64,000 nt of DNA from Botrimarina hoheduenensis (GTDB lineage Bacteria > Planctomycetota > Planctomycetia > Pirellulales > Lacipirellulaceae). Shown here piece by piece: positions 25,517-35,200 of the stretch (the stretch's first letter is position 1; each line of letters opens with the position of its first letter). The translations under genes and the position numbers were made by a program. The notes below the pieces were generated by a model that did no database searches, was not told the origin of the DNA, and saw only the letters and a program-made list of their open reading frames with translations. The stretch lies in assembly GCF_007859815.1 (NCBI RefSeq), contig NZ_SJPH01000003.1, positions 124,001 to 188,000 on the forward strand. Direction: 5' to 3'.

Positions 25517-26860
25517 TTGAGCAAACAAGACCGCATCACGCCGCGCACGCTCAAGGGCTTCCGCGATTACCCGCCCGAGCTCGCGCTGCCACGCGAGCGG
25601 ATCATCGAAACGGCGCGGCACGTCTATCGCTCGTTCGGCTACGCGCCGATCGATACGCCCGCACTGGAGTACTTGGAGATCCTCACCGGCAAGGGCTCCG
25701 AAGAGACCGACAAGCAGCTCTATCGCTTCACCGACCACGGCAGTCGTGAAGTCGGCATGCGGTTTGACCTCACCGTGCCGCTGGCGCGATTCGCCGCGCA
25801 GTACGCTCAGCAGCTTGGTCTGCCGTTCAAGCGCTACCACATCGCCAGCGTGTGGCGGGGCGAGAACCCCCAAAAAGGGCGCTACCGCGAGTTCATGCAG
25901 GCCGACTTTGATACGGTCGGTTCGACCGGCGTCGCGTCCGACATCGAGACCGTCGTCGTGCTGCACACGCTGCTGCGCGCTTGCGGGTTCGAGCGGTTTG
26001 CGATTCGCATCAACCATCGGGGCGTGCTCGATGGCGTGCTGGATAAGGCGGGCCTCGCTGGCCGCTCGGCACCCGTGCTTCGCGCGCTGGATAAGCTCGC
26101 CAAGATCGGCCCCGAGAAGGTCGCCGAAGATCTCAAGCAAACTGCCGAGGCGTCGGCCACACAGATCGACGCCGTGCTTCAGTTCGCTTCACTCACGGGA
26201 GAGAATGCCACGCTGCTCGCCGAGATCCAGCGGCTGGTCGCTGGCAACGCGACGGGAGAAGCCGGTCTGGAGCGGCTACGGGAGACACTCACCGGGGTGG
26301 CTGCCAGTCAAATCGATCCGGGCGGCGAGGCGGCGGTGCGGATCGATCCTGCTATCGCCCGTGGGCTCGATTACTACACCGGCTTGGTACTCGAAACACT
26401 GCTGACCGACCTGCCGGGCATCGGCAGCGTCGCCAGCGGCGGACGCTACGACAATCTCGCCGGTCTCTACACGAGCCAATCACTGCCCGGCATCGGCGCA
26501 TCGCTCGGCGTGGATCGCTTGCTGGCCGCGATGGAAGAACTCGGCCAGACCGGCGCGGCACGAACTCCGGCCGACGTGCTGATCGTGTACTTTGCCGAAG
26601 ATCGCCTCGCCGACTATCTCCGCTTATCGGCGACGCTCCGCGCCCAGGGAATCGCGACCGAGCTCTATCCCGAGCCCAAAAAGCTCGCCAAGCAGCTCCA
26701 GTACGCCGACAAACGCGGCTTCCGGGTCGCGCTAATCGCGGGACCAGATGAGCTCGCGCGGGACGAATGTCAATTAAAACACCTCGCGACCAGTGAAGCG
26801 ATCAGCACCCCGTTGGCCGACGTGGTGACAACCGTGCGTCGCTTGCTCGACAGCATCTAA
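25517..26860 (+). CDS. hisS: Histidyl-tRNA synthetase
   Basis: A 447-residue class II aminoacyl-tRNA synthetase that charges tRNA-His. The start is TTG 25517, the only upstream in-frame option that keeps the N-terminal helix (ITPRTLKGFRDYPPELALPRERIIETARHVYRSFGY). Seen: motif 2 (SVWRGENPQKGRYREFMQADFDTVG), the histidine-specific ARGLDYYTGLVLET block, motif 3 (GIGASLGVDRLLAAMEELG) and the C-terminal anticodon-binding domain (DVLIVYFAEDRLADYLRLSATLRAQGIATELYPEPKKLAKQLQYADKRG). It is complete. Confidence 0.97.
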   Translation: MSKQDRITPRTLKGFRDYPPELALPRERIIETARHVYRSFGYAPIDTPALEYLEILTGKGSEETDKQLYRFTDHGSREVGMRFDLTVPLARFAAQYAQQLGLPFKRYHIASVWRGENPQKGRYREFMQADFDTVGSTGVASDIETVVVLHTLLRACGFERFAIRINHRGVLDGVLDKAGLAGRSAPVLRALDKLAKIGPEKVAEDLKQTAEASATQIDAVLQFASLTGENATLLAEIQRLVAGNATGEAGLERLRETLTGVAASQIDPGGEAAVRIDPAIARGLDYYTGLVLETLLTDLPGIGSVASGGRYDNLAGLYTSQSLPGIGASLGVDRLLAAMEELGQTGAARTPADVLIVYFAEDRLADYLRLSATLRAQGIATELYPEPKKLAKQLQYADKRGFRVALIAGPDELARDECQLKHLATSEAISTPLADVVTTVRRLLDSI

Positions 26861-26941
26861 TTGCCCATCGCGGGGTTGGTCAGAGTCCAATCGAGGTAAA
26901 ACCAAGCCCTGACGACCGCATACGACAGCCCCTGCCGCGCG

Positions 26942-27472
26942 ATGGCCAAGCGACACAACCACTACGAGGCCGCGTTCGAGGCCTATCTGCGCGCCGAGCG
27001 GATCGCCTACGTCGCCGTCAACGAGCAGCGCCGCGCGCTCGCCCCCCACGGGTCGCTCAAGAGCGTTGATTTTCTCATCTCAACCGATCAACCAGCCGGT
27101 TCGGGATGGCTCGTGGACGTCAAAGGTCGGCAGTTCCCGTCCGGACACCGCTCGCCCCAGTACTGGCGCAACTGGACCACGCGCGACGAACTGGATTCGC
27201 TCCGCCAATGGTCCGACCGCTTCGGGGATCGCTTCGAGGGCGTGCTGCTGTTCGCGTATGAGCTGGTGGCCGATCGCGCGCCGGTTTCGCCCGAGCGCGT
27301 GTTCTATCACGCGGACCGCCCCTACGCCTTTGTGGGCGTGCGGGCCGCCGACTACGCCGCCGCCGCGCGACCGCTCTCGGCCAAGTGGGACACGGTCTCG
27401 GTCCCCGTCGCCCGTTTCCGCCAGCTCGCGGCACCGGCCGACGAGCTCCTCGCCGACTCGCTGCTGATCTAA
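26942..27472 (+). CDS. HYExAFE-family protein (nuclease-like fold candidate)
   Basis: A 176-residue protein whose N-terminus contains the family motif HYEAAFEAYLRAERIAYV. A D-(x)n-ExK-like arrangement follows: LKSVDFLIS, then WLVDVKGRQF. Together these resemble a PD-(D/E)XK nuclease core with Glu replaced by Asp in the DVKG strand. VRAADYAAAARP lies in the C-terminal part. The HYExAFE group is widespread in planctomycetes and uncharacterised. No nuclease activity is proven; the resemblance is my inference. Confidence 0.85.
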   Translation: MAKRHNHYEAAFEAYLRAERIAYVAVNEQRRALAPHGSLKSVDFLISTDQPAGSGWLVDVKGRQFPSGHRSPQYWRNWTTRDELDSLRQWSDRFGDRFEGVLLFAYELVADRAPVSPERVFYHADRPYAFVGVRAADYAAAARPLSAKWDTVSVPVARFRQLAAPADELLADSLLI

Positions 27473-27594
27473 CTAGCGCTGCCGTTCGGCCCCAGTTTTT
27501 CCCGGAGGGGGGTGGCTTAGCCGGTTGCGGCCCGAATTAGCTCCGTACGGAACTAGGACCGTACGGGGGACCTCGGGATCACCTGTCCGGCGAG

Positions 27595-27623
27595 TTGGCG
27601 TACGCCCGAGTGGTGGCTACTCT
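27595..27623 (+). promoter_or_regulatory. Possible promoter for the small TM gene
   Basis: TTGGCG (27595-27600), 17 bases, TACTCT (27618-27623). This is a fair match to a sigma-70 type promoter 85 bases before ATG 27708. Palindromes CCGTACGG (27543-27550 and 27559-27566) lie just upstream and GGCGTACGCC (27597-27606) overlaps the -35, so operator sites are possible. Evidence is sequence resemblance only. Confidence 0.3.
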
Positions 27624-27707
27624 AAAGGGATCGCTTCGAGTCAATCACCGAGACCCGCTCTCGTTCACTCCGCCTCTTCCCGTCACACGCCTTCGCGGCG
27701 ATTCGGC

Positions 27708-27887
27708 ATGCTGACTATCGCCACGAGCTTGTTCGCCCACGCCCTGCCCCTCGCGCAAGCCGCTACGGGACCGCGCGGCTACACCTGGTCCTGGGCAATC
27801 ATCCTGCCGTGCGTCTTGCTGGGCCTGATGGTCGCGCTGCGGCCCGCCAAGCGAACCTACGACGTCAAGAAGCCGAAAGTGGACTAG
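27708..27887 (+). CDS. Small single/double-TM protein
   Basis: A 59-residue protein: a hydrophobic N-terminus (TIATSLFAHALPLAQAA), a short loop, a strong transmembrane helix (WSWAIILPCVLLGLMVAL), then a basic cytoplasmic tail (RPAKRTYDVKKPKVD). The start is ATG 27708; the longer open frame upstream is Arg/Ser-rich and shadow-like. Function unknown. Small proteins of this design are common in planctomycete genomes. It converges with the aminotransferase gene. Confidence 0.7.
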   Translation: MLTIATSLFAHALPLAQAATGPRGYTWSWAIILPCVLLGLMVALRPAKRTYDVKKPKVD

Positions 27888-27913
27888 TCCGCTCAGGTTG
27901 TGTCGGCCCGACT

Positions 27914-29137
27914 TTACGCGGCCAAGCGGCGCGGCAACGACTGGGCAGCGGCGAAGCCATGCAGCGCCTCGATCACGCGCGACTGCTCGTCGTACGCCAG
28001 CTCGGGGAACACCGGCAGCGAGAGCACCTCTTCGGCGGCTCGCTCCGTGTGGGGCAGATCCCCCGGCCGGTAACCCAACTCGGCAAAGCAAGCCTGCTGG
28101 TGCAACGGGATCGGGTAGTAGATGGCCGAGCCAATCTTCCGCTCGGCGAGCCACTCCTGGAGCGCGCCGCGACGGCCCTCTTGCACACGTACGGTGTACT
28201 GATTCCAAACGCTTGGGCAGCCGGCCGCCTCGACCGGCGTAACGAGCGCCTCCGCGGCCGGACCGGCGGCAAGTTCGTGCTGGTAGCGTTGCGCGTGGCG
28301 AGTGCGCGCGGCGGCGTAATCCGCCAAGTGACGGAGCTTCACCACCAACGCCGCCGCCTGCACGGTGTCGAGCCGGCTGTTCAGACCCACAAAGTGGTGA
28401 TGGTAGCGCGGACGTTGTCCGTGGTCGCAAAGCACCCGCACCCGATCGGCGAGTTCGCCGTCGTTGGTGGTCACCAATCCGCCATCGCCCAGCCCGCCCA
28501 GGTTCTTGGTCGGATAGAAGCTGAAGCAGCCGAACCGCCCCATCGAGCCCACCGGCTTGCCAGCGTAACTGGCACCAATCGCTTGGGCCGCGTCCTCGAT
28601 GATCGGCAGTCCGTGCGCCGCGGCGATCCCCTCCAGCGACGCCATATCAGCCGCCTGGCCGAACAGGTGGACGGGCATGATCGCTTTGGTGGCCGGCGTG
28701 ATGCGTCGCGCGACGTCGGCCGGATCGATATTGAACGTGTCGGGCAGGATATCGGCGAAGACGGGCGTCGCCCCCAATCGCGACACGCAGCCGGCCGTCG
28801 CAAAGAACGTGAAGCTCGGCAGGATCACCTCGTCGCCCGGTCCAATGCCCAGCGCCATCAGCGCCACCAGGATGGCGTCGGTGCCCGACGCACAGCCAAT
28901 GGCGTGGTCGGCTTGGCAGAGCTCAGCGATCTGCGTTTCAAGTTCCTGCACGGCGGGGCCTTTCAGGAAGGCTCCCGAATCAACCACCGCGGCGATCGCG
29001 GCGACGATTTCGTCGCGGATCGGGTGATTCTGACGGTTCACATCCAGCAGCGGCACAGGGGCTGCGGCGGCGGTGAACGAAACGGCTTCGGGGCTGGTCG
29101 ACGTGGCGCGCAGGACTTCCTTGCCAGGCGTATTCAT
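27914..29137 (-). CDS. DegT/DnrJ/EryC1-type PLP aminotransferase (nucleotide-sugar type)
   Basis: A 407-residue protein starting at ATG 29137 with AGGGAG 9 bases upstream. Family marks: VPLLDVNRQNHPIRDEIVAAI, IGCASGTDAILVALMALGIGPGDEVILPSFTFFAT, PVHLFGQAADM, IIEDAAQAIGASYAGKPVGSMGRFGCFSFYPTKNLGGLGDGG (PLP-binding Lys in the TKNLG block) and GLNSRLDTVQAA. These enzymes add amino groups to keto-sugars for surface polysaccharides. No other sugar genes are beside it, so its pathway is not visible here. Confidence 0.94.
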   Translation of the reverse strand: MNTPGKEVLRATSTSPEAVSFTAAAAPVPLLDVNRQNHPIRDEIVAAIAAVVDSGAFLKGPAVQELETQIAELCQADHAIGCASGTDAILVALMALGIGPGDEVILPSFTFFATAGCVSRLGATPVFADILPDTFNIDPADVARRITPATKAIMPVHLFGQAADMASLEGIAAAHGLPIIEDAAQAIGASYAGKPVGSMGRFGCFSFYPTKNLGGLGDGGLVTTNDGELADRVRVLCDHGQRPRYHHHFVGLNSRLDTVQAAALVVKLRHLADYAAARTRHAQRYQHELAAGPAAEALVTPVEAAGCPSVWNQYTVRVQEGRRGALQEWLAERKIGSAIYYPIPLHQQACFAELGYRPGDLPHTERAAEEVLSLPVFPELAYDEQSRVIEALHGFAAAQSLPRRLAA

Positions 29138-29500
29138 CGGGAATTCTCCCTGTTCTGGAACGTAACGTTCACTGCGGAGGGGGCCCGGTAGACGTCCTTG
29201 TCGCCGGGCGAGCGGGCGGAGATTAGGCGTCCTCCCGCAAAGGGTCAACGCCACGCCTCGGCCGTTTAACTCACGATCGGCCCGAAACCGGGCTCGACGT
29301 GAGCCCGACGCCGACGACGTGACCGTTTGCCACGCCCGCAAAGTGCTAGCAGTCGCTGTGTCATGGCAAGGGGCTTCACGCTGCCGCGCTGCCAGCGGCA
29401 GCTCGGTCCTGAACCCCGCTCGGCCTGATCGCGTAGGCTGGTGGAAGACCCGACCCCGCTCCGCGACAAACGTCCTTCCTCAGCCCCGGTCCTCCCCGCC
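29138..29500. other. Intergenic region between divergent genes
   Basis: This 363-base stretch separates the minus-strand aminotransferase gene from the plus-strand redoxin gene and should contain both promoters. I found no convincing promoter, repeat or RNA gene in it. Confidence 0.5.
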
Positions 29501-30223
29501 ATGATCCGCTCGTTTCTCGCTCTGGTGCCGCTCTTTGCCACCTGCTGTGCTTCATCGCTAGCAGCCGAGCCGGCCGCACCGCCGTCGCTCCGCACCCAAC
29601 TCGAGGAGCTGTCCGCCGGCTTCGCCGATAAAGCGCCGCCGGCGATGCGTGAAGCCTTCGCACAGGGGATCGCCGACGTGCGTGCCCTGGGCCTCGAGGC
29701 ATCGGCCAAGCAAGTCGGCGACCGCGCTCCGGACGGCGTCTTGTTGAACGCCGTTGAAGTTCCGGTGGAGTTCTCATCGCTCTGGGCTGACGGCCCCGTG
29801 GTGGTCTCGTTCTACCGGGGCGGCTGGTGCCCCTACTGCAATCTGCAGCTCAGAGCCCTCCAGGCGTCGCTGGAGAGCATCGAGGGCGCAGGTGCCAAGC
29901 TGGTCGCCATCACGCCCGAACAGCCGCAGAAGGCGCAAGAGACCGCCAGCAAGAACTCGCTGGCCTTCCAGGTGCTTTCCGACAAAGACAATCAGCTCGC
30001 CAAGGCGTTGGGCATCGCCTTCACCCTGCCGGAAGCCATTCGGCCGATCTATCGCGAGCGCATCGGACTGGCCGCCTATAACGGCAACGACGACGACGAA
30101 CTTCCTCTGGCCGCGACCTTCATCATTGATCGTACGGGCGAGATCCGCTGGGTCTACCTTGAGTCCGACTACAAGCAGCGCGCCGAGCCCGCCGACATCG
30201 TCGCCGCGGTCGAAGCCCTCTAG
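29501..30223 (+). CDS. Secreted thiol peroxidase/redoxin (AhpC/TSA family)
   Basis: A 240-residue protein with a signal peptide (SFLALVPLFATCCASSLAAE), then a helical linker (LRTQLEELSAGFADKAPPAMREAFAQGIADV) and an AhpC/TSA-like domain. The redox motif is GGWCPYCN in FYRGGWCPYCNLQLRALQ, followed by LVAITPEQPQKAQETASKNSLAFQVLSDKDNQLAKALGI and AATFIIDRTGEIRWVYLESDYKQRAEP. The CPYC pair would reduce peroxides or thiols in the periplasm. ATG 29501 is preferred over an upstream alternative because it opens the signal peptide. Confidence 0.9.
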   Translation: MIRSFLALVPLFATCCASSLAAEPAAPPSLRTQLEELSAGFADKAPPAMREAFAQGIADVRALGLEASAKQVGDRAPDGVLLNAVEVPVEFSSLWADGPVVVSFYRGGWCPYCNLQLRALQASLESIEGAGAKLVAITPEQPQKAQETASKNSLAFQVLSDKDNQLAKALGIAFTLPEAIRPIYRERIGLAAYNGNDDDELPLAATFIIDRTGEIRWVYLESDYKQRAEPADIVAAVEAL

Positions 30224-30323
30224 CGAGCCTGTCGTGCTCTTGAAGTGTTGTCGCCCTGTCGCCCGGATCGCTACCTTGGTAAGCGATGTGCCAGCCGTTC
30301 ACTTTTTTCCGTAGGACTCCACG

Positions 30324-30914
30324 ATGGTTAGCCGCTTGTTCTGTCCACTGCGTTCTCCCTGCCCTCGCTCCTCCGCAATCGGCTTGATCGCGATGGCGAC
30401 AGCCTTCAGCGCAGCCCCGGCAACGCTCGCCCAGTCGCCGCCGCAACCAACGCAAGAGCACCGCGAACTCGCCAAGGAAGCCGGCGTGTGGGACGCCCGC
30501 ATGAAGATCTATGTGGCTCCCGAGGTCCCTCCCTTGGAAAGCGAGGCCACCGAAACCTGCACCATGCTGGGGCCGTTCTGGCTGGTCAGCGTTTTCGAGG
30601 GCAGCATGGCGGGCACCCCCTTCACGGGCCACGGTCAGACAACTTTCGACCCGCGTGCGGGCGAGTGGGTCTCGACCTGGATCGATTCACTCGCGCCGAC
30701 CCTGATGACCAGCCGCGGCACTTACGACCCCGCCACGCGCACCGCGACCTATCAGGGCGACACGGTCGATTGGATGACCGGCCAACCGAAGCAAGTGAAA
30801 ATGACGCTCACCTACACAGATGACGACCACAAAGAATTCCGCATGCACGAACGTCCCGCCGCCGGTGCCGCGGACTGGGCCAAGATGCTGGAGATCAGCT
30901 ACACGCGGCGCTAA
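30324..30914 (+). CDS. Secreted DUF1579-family protein
   Basis: A 196-residue protein with a basic N-terminus and signal peptide (SAIGLIAMATAFSAAPATLAQ). The mature part fits DUF1579: HRELAKEAGVWDARMKIYVAP, ESEATETCTMLGPFWLVSVFEGSMAGTPFTGHGQTTFDP, WVSTWIDSLAPTLMTSRGTYD and DDDHKEFRMHERP. This is a beta-barrel-like family common in planctomycetes, of unknown function. A strong terminator follows. Confidence 0.85.
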   Translation: MVSRLFCPLRSPCPRSSAIGLIAMATAFSAAPATLAQSPPQPTQEHRELAKEAGVWDARMKIYVAPEVPPLESEATETCTMLGPFWLVSVFEGSMAGTPFTGHGQTTFDPRAGEWVSTWIDSLAPTLMTSRGTYDPATRTATYQGDTVDWMTGQPKQVKMTLTYTDDDHKEFRMHERPAAGAADWAKMLEISYTRR

Positions 30915-30959
30915 CCGCCGAGGACATTCGTCACGCAAACATCCCCTAAAAATAGCGAA

Positions 30960-31000
30960 GCCGCCGTGGAGACAAGCTCCACGGCGGCTTCCGTTTTTTT
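30960..31000 (+). terminator. Rho-independent terminator
   Basis: A perfect 12-bp stem GCCGCCGTGGAG (30960-30971) and CTCCACGGCGGC (30977-30988) with a 5-base loop, followed by TTCCG and seven T. It ends the plus-strand DUF1579-like transcript. A-rich sequence on its left side may allow it to act also on the converging PEP-CTERM transcript. Confidence 0.9.
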
Positions 31001-31018
31001 CAGCTAACGCCGATCAGC

Positions 31019-31747
31019 TCAGCCAAGGCGGCTGCGGAGCGCAACCGTCGAAGCGAACGTCGTGCCGAGCAGAACCAACAAGGCCGAACCCGGCTCGGGG
31101 ATCACGGTGCCTTCGACCGTGATGTTGTCGAAGCGGTTGTTGCCGGTCGCGCTGGTGGCACCGTCCAGGGTGATCTTGAAGAACACCGACGAGGCACCCT
31201 CTACGGCGGCGATCGCCGAAAGGTCGTACGACTCGGTGACAAAGCTGCTGCCCAGCGTACCCAGATCCGTATCGAACAGCGAGTAAGTCACGCCGTCGGT
31301 CGAGTACGAGAAGGCACGGCTGGCAAAGCCGGTCGAGGTGCCACGCTGAGCCCACGAGACGAGGATGTCCTCGTAACCAACGGTGCTGACCTCGAGCACA
31401 ATGCTCATGCCGTTGTTCGAGTACACGCCGCCACCCAGGTCGTTACCCCCCTGGGGCGAGAGCGAGCCGCCCGAAGCGATCGTCGGTTGAGCGTTGACGG
31501 TCGAACCGGAAAAGCTCTGAATGGTCGTGTAGGCACCACTCGCAGCGGTGGTGTCAAAATCGATCAGGGTCAGCGCGCCGGCACCCTGGTCGGCGGCCTG
31601 CGGGAAGTCGGTCGTTTCGAAACCGAAACCGCCAGCGGGCAAGCTGTTCGAGTTCTGATCCCAGTAGGCGATCAGAGCGGCATTGGCCGACGAGGCGGCC
31701 ACGAGCACCATAGCGGCGCTCAGAAGGTTGAGGATACGCATCTTCAT
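31019..31747 (-). CDS. PEP-CTERM sorting-domain protein
   Basis: A 242-residue exported protein: signal peptide (LSAAMVLVAASSANA), a beta-rich Thr/Ser/Gly/Asn middle, and a C-terminal PEP-CTERM tripartite signal (VIPEPGSALLVLLG...TVALRSRLG, with PEP at about 217-219). This directs it to the exosortase/EpsH sorting system, so it is probably surface-attached or part of the extracellular polymer. Start is ATG 31747 or the ATG two codons on. Confidence 0.93.
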   Translation of the reverse strand: MKMRILNLLSAAMVLVAASSANAALIAYWDQNSNSLPAGGFGFETTDFPQAADQGAGALTLIDFDTTAASGAYTTIQSFSGSTVNAQPTIASGGSLSPQGGNDLGGGVYSNNGMSIVLEVSTVGYEDILVSWAQRGTSTGFASRAFSYSTDGVTYSLFDTDLGTLGSSFVTESYDLSAIAAVEGASSVFFKITLDGATSATGNNRFDNITVEGTVIPEPGSALLVLLGTTFASTVALRSRLG

Positions 31748-32252
31748 TAGCTCTCAAAACAAAGGTGGGGCAACGACGCTCACGCCGTCGCGGGGATCAA
31801 GGGAGAACGTTCTCTGTTGCAGGGAGACCAACGCGAGGAAGATTGCGTCGGTCCGGAGGGGAAACAGGCTTCGCACGAGTCAGAAGGGCCTTCGCGGGCG
31901 GGTCCAGAACCCGGTCGGCACCAACTGGTCGGCACCCTCAAAGCCTATTCAAAATCCCCCTTTCCGCAAGGATTACCAGCGATTTTAACCCATTCTAAAC
32001 GGGTTTCTCACAAAACGGACCCCGCTCGGGCCTGTTTCTGCCGCTCAACAAGGCACCGGCTGCGCAAGACAACGGCACCGCCCCCCGACATGGGGGGGAG
32101 CGGTGCCGTGCGAAAGTAAAACGCTGCCGGCGGGCTTCGATGCCCTAAGCGTCCTGCGACCGGCAGCATGATTGAGATTTCAAGTCGGCGACGATCCTAT
32201 CAGAAACTCGTCTGGTGTGATCGCCCCCCTGTTGATGTCGAACAACGTTCGC
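31748..32252. other. Intergenic region with palindrome and stem-loops
   Basis: This 505-base stretch lies between nrdJ and the PEP-CTERM gene. It holds a 12-bp perfect palindrome GAGAACGTTCTC (31803-31814), a possible operator for the PEP-CTERM gene, and two hairpins near the nrdJ end described separately. The part from about 31830 to 32070 shows no gene or clear signal. Confidence 0.5.
32073..32107 (-). terminator. Hairpin downstream of nrdJ (candidate terminator)
   Basis: A stem of CGGCACCGC paired with GCGGTGCCG, extended by a C-run against a G-run, with a small loop. The minus-strand continuation is only weakly T-rich (TTGTCTTG). A second hairpin, CTGCCGG...CCGGCAG at about 32129-32166, lies between it and the nrdJ stop. 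The pair may protect or end the nrdJ transcript. Confidence 0.45.
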
Positions 32253-35200
32253 TCAGCTGCAGCCCATGCTCTGGCCGCAGTTGTGGCACAGGTAGCAGTT
32301 GCCGTTGCGGACCGTGATCGCGCCGCAGCCGTCACACGCCGGTGCGTCGGCCTGGAAGCCGGCGAACTGACTGTTGCGATTGCCTTCGCCCAACACGGCA
32401 CCCGCCCGCTCGAGCAGGTTATCGGTTGCCGCCGCTGCGGCGTGGCTACCGGCTGAACCGTTCAGCCGAGCCGTGCCGTTGGCGTGCGCCGTGCCATTGG
32501 ACGACACGGTGGGGGGCAGCGTTGCGGAGCCGTTGGCGTCATGCCCCGCGACCGCGTGCCCGCCGGCCATCGTGGCGGCGGGCTTGGTCATGCCGGGTTC
32601 ATCGGCCGGTGGTGCGGCAGACCCCGTCGGTGCCGACGCTCCCGCGTCGAGCGACCGCCCTTGCGACGCCTCCTTGTAGCCCGGCAGGAACGTGATCCCC
32701 AGCCAGCGGAAGATGTAGTCGATCAGGCTCTTGGCGATCCGGATGTCCGGGTTCTTGGTGTGCCCCTGCGGCTCGAACCGCATGTGGCTGAACTTGCGGA
32801 CATAGTCCTCCAGCGGCACGCCGTACTGGAGGCTCATCGAGACGCTCGTGCCGAAGGCGTCCATCAGGCCGCCGATGGTGCTCCCCTCTTTGGCCATGGT
32901 GATGAACAGCTCGCCCGGGCGGCCGTCGGGGTACAGGCCCACGGTGATGTAGCCCTCGTGCCCGGCGACGCTGAACTTGTGCGTCTTCGAGTCGCGGGTG
33001 TCGGGCAGTCGTTCGCGGCGGGGTTTGGCGGCAACCGCCTCGGCCTCGCCCTTCTTGCTGTCCAGCTTGGTGTTGAGCGGCTGGCTGTCCTTCGAGCCGT
33101 CGCGATAGATGGCCAACGCCTTCAGACCGAGCTTCCAGCCGTCGTAGTACGCCTGCGCGATCTCGGCGGGAGTGGTATCGCGCGGCATGTTGACCGTCTT
33201 GCTGATCGCTCCGGAAAGGAACGGCTGCGCCGCGGCCATCATCGTCACATGGGCACGCCAGGGGATGCTGCGCGTGCCGCCGGCCGGCGTGAACGCACAG
33301 TCAAACACGCCCAGGTGCTCGGGCCGCAGATCGGCGGCACCTTCGATCGTGTCCTCGCGATCGATGTGCGCGAGGATCGATTCGATCTCGCTCGCGTTGT
33401 AACCGAGCTTCACCAGCGCCTGCGTCACCGATTGGTTGACGATCTTCAGCATGCCGCCGCCGGCGAGCTGCTTGTACTTCACGAGCGCGATGTCCGGCTC
33501 GATGCCGGTCGTGTCGCAGTCCATCATGAAGCTGATCGTGCCGGTCGGTGCCAGGACGGTCGCCTGGGCGTTGCGGAAGCCGTGCGCCTGGCCGGCCACG
33601 ACAACACGGTCCCACACCTGCTGGGCCGCACGGCTCAGGTCGGCCGGGCAACGCTCGTCGATCGCCGCGACGGCATCGCGGTGCATCTGCATCACGCGGT
33701 TCATCGGCTCGGCGTTCTCGGCGTAACCGTCAAAGGGACCCACCGCCTCGGCCAGCTCGGCACTGGTGAGGTTCGCCACGCCGTGCATGACCGCCGTGAT
33801 GGCCCCGCACACACCGCGGCCTTCCTCCGAATCGTAGGGCAGACCGCTGGTCATCAGCACGCTGCCCAGGTTCGAGTAGCCCAGACCCAGCGGGCGGAAG
33901 CGGTGGCTGTTGGCCGCGATGTCCGCCGTGGGGTAGCTGGCGTGATCGACGAGGATCTCTTGCGCGATGAAGTACAGCCGGCAAGCCGCGCTGTAACGCT
34001 CATGATCGAACGTGCCCGCGACACCCGCCGCGTCGTCCTGTTTGCGGACGAACTTCATCAGGTTGATGCTCGCCAGGTTGCACGCCGTGTTGTCGAGGAA
34101 CATGTACTCGCTGCACGGGTTCGACGCGTTGATCCGGCCGCTATTGGGGCACGTGTGCCAGCGGTTGATCGTGGTGTCGTACTGCACGCCCGGATCGCCA
34201 CAGTGCCACGCACAGTCGGCCATCCGGCTCATCACCTCGCGCGCCTTGTAGGTCGGCCCGGGGATGGTGTTGTCGGTCACCCAGCGGGTCGTCCAGTCCT
34301 GATCCTTCTCATAGGCCGCCATGAAGTCGTCCGTCAAACGGACCGACAGGTTGGCGTTCTGGAACATGACCGAGCTGTACGCTTCGCCGTTGAAGTTCGA
34401 CTCGTACTTGCCGCTGGCGATCAGCGTCTGGGCCTTCTGCTCTTCGCGCCACTTGCACTCGATGAACTCCATTACGTCCGGGTGCCAGACCTTGATCGAC
34501 TGCATCTTGGCAGCCCGGCGTGTCTTGCCGCCTGACTTCACTACCGCCGCGATCTGATCGTAGACCCGCATGAACGACAGCGGGCCGCTCGGTACGCCGC
34601 CGCCCGAGAGCTTCTCGCGCTTGCTGCGGAGCGTTGAGAGGTCGGTCCCCGTTCCCGAACCAAACTTGAAGAGCATCGCTTCGCTGGTCGCGAGGCGCAT
34701 GATCTCTTCCATGTTGTCACCCACGCTCTGGATGAAGCACGCCGAGCCTTGGGGATACTCGTACGGGTTCTCAGGCTGGTTCACCTGCTGCGACATCGGG
34801 TCCCAGCGCCAGTTGCACTTGGTGCCGGTCACGCCGTACTGGTTGAACAGGCCGACGTTGAACCACACGGGCGAGTTGAACGCGCCGTGCTGATGCAGGC
34901 ACAGCCACGACAGGTCGCGGTAGAAACGCTCGCCGTCTTCAACCGAGGCGAAGTACCCGTCTTGCAAGCCCCAGTCGGCAATGGTGCGCGTGACCCGATG
35001 CACCAGTTGGCGCACGCTGTACTCACGCTCGGGCGTGCCGACTTCGCCGTAGAAGTACTTGCTGCAAATGACATTGGTCGCGAGCTGCGTCCAGAACGTC
35101 GGCACCTCGCAGTTGGTCTGCTCGAAGAGCACCCCGCCGTTCTCGTCCTTGATCTGCGAGGTCCGGACCTCCCAATCGACCGTATCGAACGGGTCCGCGA

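Noticed and set aside
31820..32020. RpoN (-24/-12) promoter for the PEP-CTERM gene
   Set aside because: A TGG...TTGC pair exists on the minus strand, but the GG to GC distance is 8 rather than 10 bases.
32484..34535. 683-aa open frame on the plus strand within nrdJ
   Set aside because: It is the antisense shadow of a well-matched class II RNR; its translation is Arg/His/Val-rich with no domain.
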